Virus record (IMG/VR): IMGVR_UViG_3300005289_000092
Location: 1 to 20,967 of that record
Source of the DNA: a virus
Length of the DNA: 20,967 nt
Direction: 5' to 3' (one strand)
Shown: positions 1 through 8,629 of the stretch, piece by piece
Numbering within the stretch: the first letter of the stretch is position 1
Layout of the letters: every line of letters begins with the position of its first letter
Made by a program: the position numbers and the translations under genes
The notes under the pieces: model-generated
What the model was told of the DNA's origin: nothing
Databases searched by the model: none
Seen by the model: the letters and a program-made list of their open reading frames with translations, nothing else

Positions 1-2
1 TA

Positions 3-689
3 TCATAGTCGTATTAAGTTGTAAGAAATGCCAATTCCAAAACCGGGATAAAATTGATTTGCTGCAGGAGCATAATAATATCCGGCCTGGATGCCTAATC
101 CAAATCTTTTCGGCCTTACATCAATTCTTTTTTTGAAGTGTTCAACACCATTAATTTTCATATTATTATCCGGAGACGAAATATCTATATAAGTATTTTC
201 TTTTCCTAAAAGCCACTTTCGGTCCTGATACTTTACAACATCTACGATTGCATTGTATTTGTACTTAATCGTACTGTCCAACGTGTTAGAAACAATCTGC
301 ATGTATTTGTTTTCATAGAATACCCGATCTTTTTCTCGCTGATCCTTAGATGCTTTCAACTGCCCCTCCAGATTAAACTTAGCACGGGTTAATTCATCAA
401 TTTTTTCAGTTGCAATATTTAATGCAGGAGCTAAAGTATCCTGAACATAAGTCATGTATTTCTCAGTTACGTAATTATTAATAACTTCTCCTTCTTTTTG
501 CTTGAAGTTTCCATGCAATGTGCTGTCAACACGGTTCATCCAGGTGTGTAACATTGTGCTATCTCGTTTCCTATTATATTCATCGGCAATCCTATCATTT
601 TTAGATGGGATAAACCAGCCTTTGAAAAGGTTTGCGACTAAAACGATAACCGCTAAAACCAAAATCGTAATTACTAGGTTCTTTTTCAT
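3..689 (-). CDS. Membrane-anchored coiled-coil protein, lysis/spanin candidate
   Basis: 228 residues. One hydrophobic helix spans about residues 4-24 directly after MKKN, giving a predicted N-in anchor. A long charged, coiled-coil-like stretch follows (about 30-150). The C-terminal tail of about 32 residues is rich in alternating aromatics and glycine (GLGIQAGYYYAP, then FGIGISYNL) and resembles outer-membrane beta-strands. The start codon overlaps the stop of the upstream gene by 4 bp (ATGA), so the two are translationally coupled. An inner-membrane anchor, a periplasmic rod and an outer-membrane-like end would suit a spanin that joins both membranes during lysis; this is inference. Proteins of similar layout are annotated as hypothetical in Bacteroidota phages. 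The stop codon is at positions 3-5, so the gene is complete. Confidence 0.85.
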   Translation of the reverse strand: MKKNLVITILVLAVIVLVANLFKGWFIPSKNDRIADEYNRKRDSTMLHTWMNRVDSTLHGNFKQKEGEVINNYVTEKYMTYVQDTLAPALNIATEKIDELTRAKFNLEGQLKASKDQREKDRVFYENKYMQIVSNTLDSTIKYKYNAIVDVVKYQDRKWLLGKENTYIDISSPDNNMKINGVEHFKKRIDVRPKRFGLGIQAGYYYAPAANQFYPGFGIGISYNLIRL

Positions 690-997
690 TTCGCTTTGTT
701 TAAAAGTGTCTTAGCCTGTTCCTGCGTTTTTTCACGTAAAGTACTATCGGCTTTTTTAATCGTTTCTTTCTCTATATATCCGGCTTTCGTTAGAAGCTGA
801 TCTTTCAGGGCGTCCTTTTCGCCTCTTTCCTTTTCGTACAACTCCTTCCAATACTGCTCAGCATCACTATTTTTATTCATATTAATGAAATAGGTAATCC
901 AGAACATAAGAAAGAAAACCGCAGCAACGAAAGCAAGAGGATTCCTAGTGATAAGCTGCTGAAATCGCCCGATTTGATTTGTATTTGGATTCGCCAT
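686..997 (-). CDS. Small single-TM protein with coiled coil (holin or i-spanin candidate)
   Basis: 103 residues. A strong transmembrane helix lies at about residues 19-39 (PLAFVAAVFFLMFWITYFI). A highly charged, helix-forming tail of about 60 residues follows, rich in Lys and Glu (AEQYWKELYEKERGEKDALK). It sits between the tail fibre gene (21-bp gap) and the other single-pass protein, with which it overlaps by 4 bp. Position after the tail genes and topology fit a lysis cassette, as an Rz-like inner-membrane spanin subunit or a single-TM holin. No catalytic motif is visible. The endolysin, if present, would lie beyond the left edge. Confidence 0.8.
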   Translation of the reverse strand: MANPNTNQIGRFQQLITRNPLAFVAAVFFLMFWITYFINMNKNSDAEQYWKELYEKERGEKDALKDQLLTKAGYIEKETIKKADSTLREKTQEQAKTLLNKAK

Positions 998-1018
998 TTC
1001 ATTTTATTGGGTTTAATA

Positions 1019-2713
1019 TTACTTTTCGCTTGCGTAAATCCAAATATTTCTAATAACAGGCTTTACACACAACCTATATCCAAAATCATTTGGATGAAGC
1101 CCGTCCATTGTAGTAATGGACAACGTTTCATCAGTTATTTCACTTTGTCGAAATTGATCAACAAAACGCCATCCATTTAATGAGCAAATAGTCATTATTG
1201 CCTTTTCGTAGTCTGCCAAAGTATGTCCCGCCGTATTAGTTGATGTTGATGTGTAGCCACCATTGTTCCGCCTAAGCGCATTAAAAGCGATAACAGGGGC
1301 GTTAGGGGTAAGTGACTGCACTTTATTAAAGAAAGCCTTCAAAGCTCCGTAATATGTCAAAATACCTGTCGCATTATTATAATCGTTAATCGTTCCGATA
1401 GGAATATTTCTTTTGAAATCGTTCGTGATAGTATCCAGCGTCCAAAACGCATCTGATGTATCGGTCCAAGTTCCAAACATACTGGCAATAGAAGCAGTAT
1501 CACTTTCAGTTAAACCGCCTAATGAATATCCTGAATAAGCATATTTATTATAACTATTAAATTGGAAAATTCTTTTTACAAGCGTTTGTATCCCAATTGC
1601 TACGTTTGAAGTTCCAGAGTATACATTCCCATCTTGCCACCATATCGAATGACCGACGCAATTCCAGGTTTTGTTTACTTTAATTTTCGAATCGCTTGAT
1701 CCTATTACCTCTTTTCCTTTATCGGTTAAAGAAATTTGGTCTTCAAAAGAGTTGAATTCAAAAAACGCATCTATATAAGCCTGTGACGTAGCAAATGTTG
1801 TTCCGTCTAAATTATTCACAGTTGTAATATATGGTTGACCGTACCCATTTGCTGCAGTTCTTGCTGTAGCAGGTGAAACTCTCTTGTAAGCCCAAGGGTT
1901 GTTCATTAGTACCTGAATCCACATTTCACCAGAATAACTTATCTTAGTGTCAAATTGCAACACATTACTAACTTGTACGCCAGCACTTGCGGAAAATGTT
2001 TGTCTCTTTTTTGCAATCAACGTCCCTCCAACTGTCTTACCTTGAAATAACCTAACTTCAATTTGCGTAATGGGAGTCGCTGCATTTTGAGCAAAAGAAA
2101 CTGTTATTTTATCAAATGTTTTTGGGACTATTCCAATTGAAGCTGATAAACCATGAACTGTTCCGACTCCAGAATTTGAAATAGAACCTGTAGCAGTTGG
2201 TTGTTTTACAGCTGTTTCAACTTGACCTTGAGTAAATAAAGCATCTTGAACGGAAACTCTATCTCCAACATATTCTGAAACACTTTTCCCGGTTTCTGCT
2301 TTGTTTATTGATGCAGGATCTAAATTACCAGCATTATAATCAGTGGATGGTAAATCAGTAACTTCTTTTTTTGAAACTCCATTTGTTACCCAAATTTGAA
2401 CAATTTTCTGATTTAAGTCTGAAGTAGTTACTACTATAGGGTTATTACTTGCGTCTTTGAAGTTTGTATAGGTGCCATCCGTTTTTACGTCCCATTTTTC
2501 AAATAAATCTGGATCTCCTGCCGCCCAGGGTGTGGGGGAACTTACGGGAGTAGCCTCCCCTTTTACTCCTGAAATAACAGAATTTTTAAGTAATGAATAT
2601 TCTGTTTTAACCATATTATTATCGCCTCCCGCAGTTAGAAGGTATTGTGGATCATTATCTGTTCCTAACTCTTGAACAGTTTTTATAATTAATAAATTAG
2701 GATCAATTGCCAT
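1019..2713 (-). CDS. Tail fibre / receptor-binding protein with C-terminal SGNH hydrolase domain
   Basis: 564 residues. The N-terminal part (about 1-150) looks like a virion-attachment and linker region. The middle (about 165-330) is beta-rich and resembles a jelly-roll or carbohydrate-binding domain. The C-terminal about 220 residues carry SGNH/GDSL-hydrolase blocks: a block I variant G354-H355-S356 (NCVGHSIWW), a block III-like TND with N431 (TITNDFKRNIPIG), and block V D537-G-L-H540 (MDGLHPND). Such esterases on phage fibres typically deacetylate host surface polysaccharide; the substrate here is unknown. Block I has His where the family usually has Asp (GDS). The start is 2 bp after the upstream stop. 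Confidence 0.85.
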   Translation of the reverse strand: MAIDPNLLIIKTVQELGTDNDPQYLLTAGGDNNMVKTEYSLLKNSVISGVKGEATPVSSPTPWAAGDPDLFEKWDVKTDGTYTNFKDASNNPIVVTTSDLNQKIVQIWVTNGVSKKEVTDLPSTDYNAGNLDPASINKAETGKSVSEYVGDRVSVQDALFTQGQVETAVKQPTATGSISNSGVGTVHGLSASIGIVPKTFDKITVSFAQNAATPITQIEVRLFQGKTVGGTLIAKKRQTFSASAGVQVSNVLQFDTKISYSGEMWIQVLMNNPWAYKRVSPATARTAANGYGQPYITTVNNLDGTTFATSQAYIDAFFEFNSFEDQISLTDKGKEVIGSSDSKIKVNKTWNCVGHSIWWQDGNVYSGTSNVAIGIQTLVKRIFQFNSYNKYAYSGYSLGGLTESDTASIASMFGTWTDTSDAFWTLDTITNDFKRNIPIGTINDYNNATGILTYYGALKAFFNKVQSLTPNAPVIAFNALRRNNGGYTSTSTNTAGHTLADYEKAIMTICSLNGWRFVDQFRQSEITDETLSITTMDGLHPNDFGYRLCVKPVIRNIWIYASEK

Positions 2714-2715
2714 TG

Positions 2716-3216
2716 TTATTCTGTTTTTATTACTGTATTGTTTTCATCTCCATAAATAGTATCCTTCTGCTCACCCAGTAAATAAATCTTATCGGTGCTT
2801 TCTTCAGGCTTACCAAATCCTAATAACGTCGCGCTAAACGATATGAATTCTCCCGCCGTATCTGTGTCTGAAATTGTTGTTATATGCGCTTTTCCTGAGT
2901 CAACATACCACCCAGATAATGTTTTACGCATCCATTCAATCAACACTCTATTTCTTTTATATGATCGTAATTCCCGATAAGAAATAATATTATTACCACT
3001 ATCTACATCATCCTTGATCATCATTCCTGATAACTCGATTGAGTAACTTTGATTGGTGATATAATCTGTATTCCATCCGGCATTATCCCGGGTGGTTGTT
3101 TTTATCGTTTCTGAATTTTCGTTAATAGGACTGGCAGTAAGGCACGCGACCGGCACCCAAGTATTATTCTTTTTAATATAAAAAAGGTTCTCTTCTCCTT
3201 TAATCTGCTCCATCAT
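2716..3216 (-). CDS. Second tail-tube-like protein (TP901-1 major tail protein fold)
   Basis: 166 residues. It has the pattern of TP901-1-type tail tube proteins: FYIKKNNTWVPVACLT near the N-terminus, then TTTRDNAGWNT, NQSYSIELSG, and a C-terminal GKAHITTIS...GEFISFSATLLGFG. The same landmarks recur in the tail tube gene at 8946-9425 (PVGCLTT, then GKGFLSDLS...GEITFSGTIQGSG), so the two look like distant paralogues. Its position downstream of the large baseplate-type gene and under its own promoter motif (3222-3238) suggests a special tail-tip or fibre-collar subunit, not the main tube; that is inference. Two adjacent ATG codons (3216 and 3213) are possible starts. Confidence 0.85.
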   Translation of the reverse strand: MMEQIKGEENLFYIKKNNTWVPVACLTASPINENSETIKTTTRDNAGWNTDYITNQSYSIELSGMMIKDDVDSGNNIISYRELRSYKRNRVLIEWMRKTLSGWYVDSGKAHITTISDTDTAGEFISFSATLLGFGKPEESTDKIYLLGEQKDTIYGDENNTVIKTE

Positions 3217-3221
3217 ACCCT

Positions 3222-3238
3222 TTTCTCTAATATAGTGA
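3222..3238 (-). promoter_or_regulatory. Copy A of the 17-bp phage late promoter motif
   Basis: The minus strand reads TCACTATATTAGAGAAA, one mismatch from the consensus TCACTATATTAGAGATA. It fills the short gap after the stop at 3246 and ends 5 bp before the ATG at 3216, so it would drive the second tail-tube protein, the fibre and the lysis candidates. No terminator precedes it. Confidence 0.65.
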
Positions 3239-3245
3239 AAATCAA

Positions 3246-5471
3246 CTATACAATTGTAACTTTTGTCTCATTTCCGTAGTTATATTGTTTATCAACCTTA
3301 AAATCTTTCTCATCTAAATAAACAGATGAAAACTCCTTGCTCGATAGTTTTAAAATTCCCGTGCTCGTGTCAAATGAATATGCTGTCGGTTGAAATTTTT
3401 TACCAGGAATATTTGCAAAAGAAATTAAACTTATGAAAGGTATATACCCATAAACATCTCCTTCAAATATCATCATAGGCCGAGGCGATAAACGAAGATT
3501 GTCTTCAGCGTTTATTTCTAACAATTCTTTAAATGTAGATCCGGCTCCGGGTTCATCAACCCTATACCAATTACTAGTAGGTGTATCAGCGTCTATTTTG
3601 TAAATAGTTCCCACAAACAAATCAGATACTGAATCTCCATTATATAGTGTTATATTAGGTTTTGTAACGGTTGATATTTTCTTAGTTCTACTAGCTGTAT
3701 ACTCTCTTCCTTTAATATTTCCTGAATCATTTGGCGCGACTTGTACAGAATATAATTTGAAATCCCCAGCACCTAATGGATGTTTATCTCTAAAAATATT
3801 TAGTTCTAATGTTCCTGATGTTGGAGCTTGCACAACTAATTCATATGTAGCATCACCTAATCCTTTACATATTTTTTCACCACCTGGATAATATCCTTCG
3901 AATGAGTAGTTTGCTACAAAATTAATATATCCTGAACCCTGCCATCCACCACTTTCTATATTAAAGTATTGTCCACCTACCGCAATTGAAAACCTTAGAC
4001 CTACGGAATTTATATTTTCATTAGCAAACTGTACAGTCAACTTTATGACCGCCCCCCCATTAATATCAATCGATTGGTTTAATTTCAAAATAAATGATTC
4101 GCCACTGCCAGTAAAAGTTTTAGATGTTAGCCCAGATCCATTAGGCAACCTATTAACCATTCCATCATCATTAACCACTATCCATCCCGGTATGTCTAAT
4201 CCACCACCTGAAAGCTTCAATTCTCCATTTCTGAAAACAGAATTTGCATTTCCATATTGATATGTTACTCGATAGGCCTGTACACTTGCTGCAATACTTT
4301 TTTTCTGGTTTGCATTGCAGTGAAATACATTAAAATAATCAATATGACTACCAATTTCTATGGCTGGATAAATTGAAAATGTTGTATCATAAATGCCATC
4401 AATATATTTATTGAAAACAGTATTTGTAACCAAATCAATTGACCTATTTATATACCACTCACCGTTATGTTGAAATAAGGACGCATTAAATAACTGTAGT
4501 ATAGATTTTAATACACTTTCACAATCCATAGGATCTGAGATGCTTTGAGAATACCTTTGAGTGTTTAAGTAAAATGTTTCAAATGTATTATAACTTCCAG
4601 GAGAGCCTTCATAGAACACGCTGCAGTTTACATTTATTGGCAAATCAAGGCCAGATTTTTTAAGGCAGCTTACAATAACATCGAAAGCCGTGTATAGTCC
4701 GGAGAAAGAAATTCCATTTTCGTTAGAGAAAGACATATTCTTTAACGTAGAAAGTCCATCAAAAGCATCAATTGATAATTCCCATTTGTCATAAACATAA
4801 TCTTCAAATATTCCATCCGGTTTAAGAAATCCAATAAAAATGACTTGCCCATTTCTTTTTAAATATACCTTGAAATTTTTTTCATCTTCAGAGTATAAAT
4901 CTTGTAAAGAAATTGATTGATCAGCCATTAAATTAAGGCTTAAACTTGATGCTATGATAGGCTGGAAATGATCTGGCTTATCTTGATATTTAATTTCACA
5001 CCTCCCTTCTATTTGAATTGGATCTCCTTTATATTGATTTTCATGGATTTCACAAACATACAAATCATTTGATGACTTGTTTTCCAGGTAATATTTTAAT
5101 TTATATTCAACCGGCGGATCAACAGTTCCTCCTCCCTCACTGATTACTTTTAGATAAATAGGTATGTTTTTCTCTTCCGATGTTGCATTAGTTAATATTA
5201 AAGAATATTCATAATCGCCGGGTGTTAAGTCGAATTCACTCTCATCAATTGAAATAGTAACAAGGCGTGGACGGTCCTCTACTTCAATAAATACAGGAGG
5301 TGTAAAATTGAAAAAACTATATGCATTATAATATACCTTATAATCATCTAATGGCTCATCTACAACGAATAATGAAACCGAAAATATATTATCTCCACTT
5401 AACTCATGTGTCGCAGTATTATAAACAAGTGACAACGAGCTTTTATTTGTATTTATTACACTAACCTGCAT
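3246..5471 (-). CDS. Large baseplate / distal tail-type structural protein
   Basis: 741 residues directly after the tape measure gene, overlapping it by 11 bp. The first about 120 residues are beta-rich and look like an immunoglobulin-like domain (ending LILTNATSEEKNIPIYLKVI). A GGGTVDPPVEYKLKYYLE linker leads into a long beta-rich body containing a segment typical of distal-tail/hub proteins (KVYLKRNGQVIFIGFLKPDG, then YDKWELSIDAFDGLSTLKN). The region at about 480-580 looks like a further beta-sandwich, possibly carbohydrate binding. In siphovirus order the gene after the tape measure encodes the distal tail or tail-hub protein, so a baseplate role is likely. No enzyme motif was recognised. 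Confidence 0.8.
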   Translation of the reverse strand: MQVSVINTNKSSLSLVYNTATHELSGDNIFSVSLFVVDEPLDDYKVYYNAYSFFNFTPPVFIEVEDRPRLVTISIDESEFDLTPGDYEYSLILTNATSEEKNIPIYLKVISEGGGTVDPPVEYKLKYYLENKSSNDLYVCEIHENQYKGDPIQIEGRCEIKYQDKPDHFQPIIASSLSLNLMADQSISLQDLYSEDEKNFKVYLKRNGQVIFIGFLKPDGIFEDYVYDKWELSIDAFDGLSTLKNMSFSNENGISFSGLYTAFDVIVSCLKKSGLDLPINVNCSVFYEGSPGSYNTFETFYLNTQRYSQSISDPMDCESVLKSILQLFNASLFQHNGEWYINRSIDLVTNTVFNKYIDGIYDTTFSIYPAIEIGSHIDYFNVFHCNANQKKSIAASVQAYRVTYQYGNANSVFRNGELKLSGGGLDIPGWIVVNDDGMVNRLPNGSGLTSKTFTGSGESFILKLNQSIDINGGAVIKLTVQFANENINSVGLRFSIAVGGQYFNIESGGWQGSGYINFVANYSFEGYYPGGEKICKGLGDATYELVVQAPTSGTLELNIFRDKHPLGAGDFKLYSVQVAPNDSGNIKGREYTASRTKKISTVTKPNITLYNGDSVSDLFVGTIYKIDADTPTSNWYRVDEPGAGSTFKELLEINAEDNLRLSPRPMMIFEGDVYGYIPFISLISFANIPGKKFQPTAYSFDTSTGILKLSSKEFSSVYLDEKDFKVDKQYNYGNETKVTIV

Positions 5472-8292
5472 TTAATCTACTATTACTGTTATTAGCTCTA
5501 TTTAAAACTCCAACTAAATCTGAACCCGAAATCCTAAATACAACCTCTCCTCCATTCGATCCAGAAGAGAAATTAGAAGAATATGTATTACTTGAATAAT
5601 TTGCACCGGTTCCTGTTGAAACAGATCCTCCAGAATTCATTCCTGATTTAGCTTTAGAACCAATTGCACTGCCCGCTATAGATAACGCAGCTCCAACCCC
5701 TATGGCTGCAATACCAGCAGCTATTGCTTGAAAACCTCCCGTTTTTATTATTTCATCAAGAGTTCCCTTCATTATTGCCAATGTTCCATATTTTATTAAC
5801 ATACTTCCCATGTCTGATAAAAAACTACCGAACATCTTTAATAAGCCATTTCCCAGCGCGCCAATAACATCACCTCCGGAGCCTATCGCATCTCCAATCG
5901 AAGTAAGCATTTCAGTAATGCCATTTGATATGGATGAACTAAGCAAATTGTCAAAATCTTTACGCATTTGCTCTGCCATCTTTTTAAGTTCCTCTGCCTT
6001 AACTTTAGCACTATCAATACCTAAACCTATATTTTTAGGCAACATTAAAAAAGAACTTCCTATCTGATTGATGAAAATAGGCACATCAACACTTAACTTT
6101 TCTAAATTGGTGACTATTGCATTTTTAAAGTTTTCGACTTTACCGATAGAACTACCTAAAGAATCAATATTTTTTACAATACTATCAAACGGATTAACAT
6201 TGCTTCCCAAAGTAAAATCAAACCCTGCAGCAGCAGAATTTATTTGATTGAGTTCATTTGTGAAATCCTCTCTGAATGCTTTAAAGTCTGATATACCGGA
6301 CGGAGGCTTAACTTCTAATAAAGATATTTGTGCTAGTAGCTGTTCTAATTGTTCTTTAGCCTCTTGAAGGTTTAATGTTACACCAGTAAAATAAGGTTGA
6401 CCTTTTTTATTAGTTTCCTTTCCAAACTTATCCAGACCTCTTATTTTAACAATATCATTTACAGATGTGTCTATTGCTTTTTTTAATAAATCAGCTCTTT
6501 GTTGCAACTCTGCAATTGAACCTTTTGAAAATATTTCTGCCAATTGTTTCTCTGCCTCCTTTTTTACTTTTGGAAGTCCAGGTAAAAAATTATTTGGCGC
6601 TGCTACATCTAGGTTTTTAATATCATCTACTCCTCTATTTAAAATGTCTAAAATCGGTTTGTCTTCTATCTTCCCTGCTCTTAATTCCGAAGTAAATGAG
6701 TTTAGTAAGTTCTTTGCTGCTCTTTTTGCAATAGCTTTAATCTCTTTGTCATCTTGAAATGCTGAATTAGCAAAAGGGTTTGCAATCCCTCCTAACAATT
6801 TTTCAGTAGTAGTTAAAGCATTTTCAAAATCTTTAATATAGCCCCTCATTGCCTCAGAATTATTAGTTTTCTGAATTTGAAATAAAGCGGTTAATTTTTT
6901 TCTTACCTCAACTTCTCTCTTAAGTCTATCCTCGGACCTTGTGTCCAATTCTTTTTGTGCAGCACGCGCTAGTGATGCATTAACTATAGCAGTTTTAAGT
7001 TTTTTATATTGTCCAGCTGCTTGACCCGCTAAAATGGCCTCATTACTTAGATTGCCAAAGTAAAATGGATATTCTTTCTGAATTTGATCAACCGCAGCGT
7101 TTCTTTCCTCAATAGCCAGCTTATGATCTTGAGTTTTTTTGTATAAAGCTTCTAAATTTGCAATCTCTACCCTGGCACTTGACCTCGCTTCTGACAATGA
7201 CTCGTTCCACCTGTCTAATCTATCATTAGCTGTTTCAATTGATGATTTGTATAATCCCACAGCTGTAACCAACGACAATATAGCCGCCCCAGCTGCTAAA
7301 TAAGGATTAGTCAACATCGCCGTATTGAATGCGATAACAGCCGCCCTAACCGCTGTAAATCCGCTAACTAATGTTGGTAGGAATGCTAAAATTCCACCTA
7401 TTCCTAATAAAACAGGTCCAGTAGCCGCAGCTAAGCCAATAAATATTAACGATAATTCTTGAACCGGTTTACTTAAACTTTCAAATTTAGAAATGGCCTT
7501 ATCGATGAAATCAGTAAGCTTATTTATTATACCAGAAATATCAAAGTTTTTATCAATCAATTCCCCAATTCTCGCAAGATTCTGCTGCATTGAATCTTTT
7601 AAATTTTCAAATGCATTTTTGACACCTCCCGAAACTCTAGGCAACTTTCCTAAGCCCTCAACTATAACATCCATTACCTGTTTTGAGCTTATCTTAAGCT
7701 TTTGAAGGTCTTCTGTTCTTGATGTACCAAATGCCGCTTTTAATAATGTGGCAACCTGTGGCAAGGCATCCTTGATGATGTTTAAATCCTCTCCTAAAGG
7801 AAAGTCTGTATTTGCTAATTGTTGAACACCATATATAGCCCTCTCAAATTCTACACGACCTTTTCCGACCGTAGCAATTGCATTTCCAAATTCGCTAAGT
7901 ATTTTTTCCGCATTTCCTGCAGAATAACCAATTGCCTGAAGACCTACCGATCCTTTAGCTGCTTCTTTTAATCCAAGCCCAGGCAATTTAGCAATCTCTC
8001 TTAAGTCATCCATTTGCTTAACAGCATACGATGCAGATCCCGCCACCGCTTCAATACCTAATTCAAGAGCTTGCAAATCCCCATATGCTTTGATTGAAGC
8101 TGCTCCTAGTCCTAAAATTGGAGTAGTAACATACAGAGTAAGTTTTTGACCTACATCTGATAATTTATCACCAACCTCTCCTATTTTTTCAATGTTTTTA
8201 TTGAAATCAGAAAGAAGTCTTTGTGCCTCATTTAATCCGTTTCTTAAGCCGTCAATTGACGCCCCTATTATTACCTGTAAGTTGTCCGCCAT
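5461..8292 (-). CDS. Tail tape measure protein
   Basis: 943 residues, the longest gene in the window, placed directly after the tail assembly chaperones as in lambda-like phages. The N-terminal region is helical with repeated coiled-coil character. Hydrophobic segments lie at about 280-345 (SLIFIGLAAATGPVLLGIGG, then YLAAGAAILSLVTAVGLY). A second hydrophobic, glycine-rich region lies near 850-900 (IAAGIAAIGVGAALSIAG), followed by a Ser/Gly-rich tail. It would set tail length and be ejected with DNA; at the usual about 0.15 nm per residue the tail would be roughly 140 nm. It overlaps the preceding chaperone frame by 41 bp and the following gene by 11 bp. Confidence 0.93.
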   Translation of the reverse strand: MADNLQVIIGASIDGLRNGLNEAQRLLSDFNKNIEKIGEVGDKLSDVGQKLTLYVTTPILGLGAASIKAYGDLQALELGIEAVAGSASYAVKQMDDLREIAKLPGLGLKEAAKGSVGLQAIGYSAGNAEKILSEFGNAIATVGKGRVEFERAIYGVQQLANTDFPLGEDLNIIKDALPQVATLLKAAFGTSRTEDLQKLKISSKQVMDVIVEGLGKLPRVSGGVKNAFENLKDSMQQNLARIGELIDKNFDISGIINKLTDFIDKAISKFESLSKPVQELSLIFIGLAAATGPVLLGIGGILAFLPTLVSGFTAVRAAVIAFNTAMLTNPYLAAGAAILSLVTAVGLYKSSIETANDRLDRWNESLSEARSSARVEIANLEALYKKTQDHKLAIEERNAAVDQIQKEYPFYFGNLSNEAILAGQAAGQYKKLKTAIVNASLARAAQKELDTRSEDRLKREVEVRKKLTALFQIQKTNNSEAMRGYIKDFENALTTTEKLLGGIANPFANSAFQDDKEIKAIAKRAAKNLLNSFTSELRAGKIEDKPILDILNRGVDDIKNLDVAAPNNFLPGLPKVKKEAEKQLAEIFSKGSIAELQQRADLLKKAIDTSVNDIVKIRGLDKFGKETNKKGQPYFTGVTLNLQEAKEQLEQLLAQISLLEVKPPSGISDFKAFREDFTNELNQINSAAAGFDFTLGSNVNPFDSIVKNIDSLGSSIGKVENFKNAIVTNLEKLSVDVPIFINQIGSSFLMLPKNIGLGIDSAKVKAEELKKMAEQMRKDFDNLLSSSISNGITEMLTSIGDAIGSGGDVIGALGNGLLKMFGSFLSDMGSMLIKYGTLAIMKGTLDEIIKTGGFQAIAAGIAAIGVGAALSIAGSAIGSKAKSGMNSGGSVSTGTGANYSSNTYSSNFSSGSNGGEVVFRISGSDLVGVLNRANNSNSRLNAG

Positions 8293-8629
8293 TTACCACT
8301 TCATTTATCGCCTTCATTAATAAATCCTTTCCTCTATCGGTAATTCCGCCACCTTTCTTAGTTATTCCACTATATATAGGGAAGAATTTCTCTTTTGATA
8401 CTTTTTTGGTATCTATCGCTCCAGTTGCAGCTAAAGCATAGTAAGATACATCTCTAGTATGCTCCCACTTTACTTTGTTTTCTCGATCAAACCCTAGCCT
8501 TCTTAACTGAAATTCCCTCCAAGTCATATCTTCAACATATTCCAAGGAGGGGCATTTTAATTCTACCAACGCAAAGGATAGTATATCATGATCAAAGTTT
8601 ATTTTTTCACTGGAGCCTTCTTCTTTCCC
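8252..8629 (-). CDS. Tail assembly chaperone, frameshift extension (T-like part of GT)
   Basis: Reading frame in the -1 phase of the upstream chaperone. It has no good start of its own: the first candidate is a TTG at 8569, but the frame is open upstream through the stop of the first gene back to the slippery GGGAAAG at 8623-8629. After slipping, translation would continue EEGSSEKINFDHDIL and then into VELKCPSLEYVEDMTWREFQ. The product would add about 123 residues to the first 107 of the upstream protein, about 230 in all. By analogy with lambda gpGT it would bind the tape measure and help assemble the tail tube. Its end overlaps the tape measure gene by 41 bp. Confidence 0.75.
   Translation of the reverse strand, partial: GKEEGSSEKINFDHDILSFALVELKCPSLEYVEDMTWREFQLRRLGFDRENKVKWEHTRDVSYYALAATGAIDTKKVSKEKFFPIYSGITKKGGGITDRGKDLLMKAINEVVNGGQLTGNNRGVN

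Noticed and set aside
974-1180. Plus-strand frame across the fibre/membrane protein junction
   Set aside because: It is antisense to two good genes and has no protein-like composition or promoter.
2546-2564. GC-rich hairpin GGGAG-TAGC-CTCCC followed by CTTTT on the plus strand
   Set aside because: It lies inside the fibre gene on the antisense strand, with no plus-strand gene before it; the local GC reflects a Pro/Gly/Ala-rich linker.
8252-8569. Second tail chaperone as an independent gene starting at TTG 8569
   Set aside because: The frame is open upstream to a lambda-type slippery site, so a frameshift product explains it better.
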